Source: an uncultured Alphaproteobacteria bacterium
GTDB taxonomy: Bacteria; Pseudomonadota; Alphaproteobacteria; RF32; CAG-239
NCBI GenBank assembly: GCA_944390035.1
Contig: CALXOP010000079.1
Coordinates: 1 to 32,663, forward strand
DNA length: 32,663 bases
Direction: 5' to 3'
The position numbers and the translations under genes are program-made. Below are positions 31,055-32,663 of the stretch, one piece after another. Every line of letters starts with the position of its first letter. Within the stretch, counting starts at the first letter, position 1. Below the pieces are notes generated by a model. It worked only from the letters and a program-made list of their open reading frames with translations, was not told where the DNA came from and did no database searches.

Positions 31055-32313
31055 TAGTATTGACTATTAGCAAGCAAGAGTGGGTTATCGTTCTTTATGG
31101 CAACTACAATACATGATTTATTTTTGCGTTTCAAGTTCTGGCAGGCTTTATCCGCAGTTGATTTTTCCATACCGACAATTTTGGAACGATAAATAATGGC
31201 TGAACCATTGGCCACCGGCTCAATATCTATGGGATTAGAGGCTAATTTTTTGGCTTCGGATTTAATTTTCAAAGCGTAATTTCTGGCCTTTGAATAGTTT
31301 GAAAACGCGCCGACCTGAATGCCCCATTGAGCGTCATCTTCAGCTTCGTTTTCGGCTTGAGGTGCCGGTGCTTCCCAATCTGAGGCTTTGTCTTTGGTGC
31401 TGACAGAGGCGGTTTGCGTCGTGCTTTCTTCCTTAATGACTTTGTTGCTTTCAAGGCTTGCATACATGTTGGAATCTTTGATGCGGTCATTTAAGGCTAA
31501 TCTTTTGAGGCCTTTTTCCATCATGTTAGCTACATATCGGTCGCGGGCTTTGGCGGTGTTGTGTCCCATGGTAACGGCAATGACACGGTGTCCGTCACGT
31601 TGTGCCGAGGTGATGATATTGAAGCCTGCGGCATTGGTAAAGCCGGTTTTCATACCATCTGCCCCTTCAAATGTTTTGAGGATATTGTTGTGGGTATAGA
31701 TGGTTTTGCCTTGATAGGTGAATTTTTTTAACGAGAAGAGCTTATAGTATTGCGGAAAATGGTGATACATGGCGGCAGCAAGCAAAGCCATATCACGAGC
31801 CGTGGTTTTTTGGGCTTTGTTAGGCAAGCCGTTGGCGTTACGAAAAGTGGTGTTTTTCATCCCTAATTCTTTGGCAACCTTGGTCATGGTTTGTGCAAAG
31901 TTTTTTTCACTGTAGCCTAAATTTTCTGCCAAAACCGTGGCGCAATCATTGGCGGATTTAACAATTAGGGCCTCAATGCAAGTTTTGACCTTTACGGTCC
32001 CGCCGGCTCGAAGACCTAATCTGGAAGGAGCCATATTGGCCGCATGGCGGCTGACTTTTAAGTCGTCGTCTAATTTGATAATGCCTTTATTGAGCGCATC
32101 AAAAGTAATGTATAAGGTCATGACTTTGGTGAGAGAAGCCGGATAACGCAGTTCATCTGCATTGGAGGATGACAAAATATCACCGCTTTCGGCATCAATA
32201 ATAATTGATGAGGTCGAGGCAGAAGCCGGCTTTGAAGCCAACAAAAATAACCCTAAGCCGCAGAGCGCATACAGGGTTTTGTGTACAAATGTGAATTTGT
32301 TAAACGTTACCAT
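31054..32313 (-). CDS. dacF: D-alanyl-D-alanine carboxypeptidase with SPOR domain (DacA/DacF type)
   Basis: The ATG at 32313 gives a proper signal peptide (LYALCGLGLFLLASKPASAS); the longer frame adds a basic lead. The 419-aa product has the S11 motifs Ser60-Leu-Thr-Lys63, Ser120-Ala-Asn122 and Lys222-Thr-Gly. A low-complexity linker (about 285-325) leads to a SPOR domain (WGIQVGAFSNYSKARNYALK through about 406), which binds glycan strands lacking stem peptides, as found at division sites. It removes the last D-Ala from murein stems in the periplasm. E. coli PBP5 instead ends in a membrane-anchoring helix; here SPOR may take over localisation. It leads the mipZ operon. No clear promoter is seen in 32314-32438. 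Confidence 0.93.
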   Translation of the reverse strand: MVTFNKFTFVHKTLYALCGLGLFLLASKPASASTSSIIIDAESGDILSSSNADELRYPASLTKVMTLYITFDALNKGIIKLDDDLKVSRHAANMAPSRLGLRAGGTVKVKTCIEALIVKSANDCATVLAENLGYSEKNFAQTMTKVAKELGMKNTTFRNANGLPNKAQKTTARDMALLAAAMYHHFPQYYKLFSLKKFTYQGKTIYTHNNILKTFEGADGMKTGFTNAAGFNIITSAQRDGHRVIAVTMGHNTAKARDRYVANMMEKGLKRLALNDRIKDSNMYASLESNKVIKEESTTQTASVSTKDKASDWEAPAPQAENEAEDDAQWGIQVGAFSNYSKARNYALKIKSEAKKLASNPIDIEPVANGSAIIYRSKIVGMEKSTADKACQNLKRKNKSCIVVAIKNDNPLLLANSQY

Positions 32314-32438
32314 TATTCTTTTCTTTTTCTTTGAAAATTTCTTGTGTTTAGTATTAGCGCGAAAAAGCAAATAAATTATTAATTTCCGGGGACCGTGCTA
32401 ATTTTTTTATAAATCGTGTTTTGATGTTATTTTTTAGC

Positions 32439-32467
32439 TTGACTTTATTTATTATTGTTTGTAAAAC
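32439..32467 (+). promoter_or_regulatory. Promoter of tRNA-His
   Basis: TTGACT (32439-32444), a 17-base spacer and TAAAAC (32462-32467), about 12 bases before the tRNA 5' end. Confidence 0.65.
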
Positions 32468-32478
32468 TCAATGGCAAT

Positions 32479-32555
32479 GGCGAACGTAGCTCAGTTGGTA
32501 GAGCCCCGGTTTGTGGTACCGGTTGTCGTGAGTTCGAGCCTCATCGTTCGCCCCA
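32479..32555 (+). tRNA. tRNA-His(GTG)
   Basis: Acceptor GCGAACG (32480-32486) pairs with CGTTCGC; the extra G-1 (32479) faces discriminator C73, the hallmark of tRNA-His. The anticodon loop is TTGTGGT with GTG. CCA is encoded. T arm GTGAGTTCGAGCCTCAT is intact. Confidence 0.96.
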
Positions 32556-32558
32556 TTT

Positions 32559-32585
32559 AAAAATCTCCTCACAAAGGAGATTTTT
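32559..32585 (+). terminator. Terminator of tRNA-His
   Basis: AAAAATCTCCT and AGGAGATTTTT form an 11-base stem around CACAA, with T-run after it, four bases past the tRNA. Confidence 0.85.
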
Positions 32586-32596
32586 TGTTTTTTAAA

Positions 32597-32663
32597 TCGC
32601 GAGGCTCGAACTTTCAGTTCGTCTGGCTCGTAAGCTCAATGAGATTTCGCTAACTCGCTGCGG
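32597..32663. repeat. Structured sequence with inverted copy of the tRNA-His T arm
   Basis: GAGGCTCGAACT (32601-32612) is the exact reverse complement of AGTTCGAGCCTC in tRNA-His (32531-32542). CGAACT and AGTTCG (32607-32621) form a small hairpin, and further short palindromes follow (CTCAATGAG around 32635-32643). GC content rises sharply here. No tRNA cloverleaf or reading frame fits. The window ends inside it, so its extent is unknown. Confidence 0.4.

Noticed and set aside
31388..31699. Plus-strand frame of 103 aa opposite dacF
   Set aside because: Lies wholly within the well-supported carboxypeptidase gene, without ribosome site or family likeness.

Overview
This window looks like chromosome from a motile, Gram-negative, low-GC alphaproteobacterium. 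The case rests on several markers: a CckA-type hybrid kinase, HdaA, the division regulator MipZ, a GTTC-N7-GTTC LexA box of the alphaproteobacterial type in front of umuDC, and a perfect TTAA-N7-TTAA CtrA-type box. Flagellar export genes fliQ-fliR-flhB and LPS/efflux genes add the envelope context. A flavin reductase-rubredoxin fusion hints at life in low oxygen, for example a gut or other anoxic habitat; that and any finer taxonomy are inference.

Layout. (1) Positions 1-3730 form an AT-richer accessory block: a truncated PD-(D/E)XK-like/DUF5655-type protein, an unknown 260-aa protein, a divergent XRE regulator, a WYL regulator and an 87-aa partner, with a degenerate repeat family at 793-1135. 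The block abuts initiator tRNA-fMet (3883-3959), and two GTGGGAC direct repeats lie beside it, so it may be the end of an integrated element or a small defence island. (2) 3.9-9.2 kb is housekeeping and small-protein territory: a conserved Trp-rich protein, a Cys/Pro-rich lipoprotein under a CtrA-type box, tRNA-Pro(CGG), two small unknown proteins, then a rightward run of GNAT acetyltransferase, SlyX, flavin reductase-rubredoxin and an ICMT-like methyltransferase, facing a histidine phosphatase. (3) 9.3-14.7 kb has a short NhaP-type antiporter, SOS-controlled umuD'-umuC, an S66 LD-carboxypeptidase and three small envelope or secreted proteins, one with an HExxH motif.

(4) 14.8-19.8 kb is a leftward tetR-acrA-acrB efflux operon with a near-palindromic operator over its promoter and no tolC. 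(5) 19.8-29.6 kb is a tightly packed leftward run of eight genes: pgm, a GH114-like secreted protein, fliQ, fliR, flhB, cckA, hdaA and eptA. Gaps range from -32 to +21 bases, so flagellar export, cell-cycle signalling, replication control and lipid A modification may share transcripts. (6) 29.7-32.3 kb is a second tight unit, dacF (with SPOR domain)-mipZ-small membrane protein, linking peptidoglycan trimming to placement of the division plane. The window ends with tRNA-His and a structured sequence carrying an inverted copy of part of its T arm.

The most unusual items are a UmuD homologue born in the processed UmuD' form with its catalytic lysine replaced by arginine, an internal Shine-Dalgarno and ATG inside the flavin reductase-rubredoxin fusion, the CtrA box over the Cys-rich lipoprotein promoter, and the uncharacterised accessory block at the left end.
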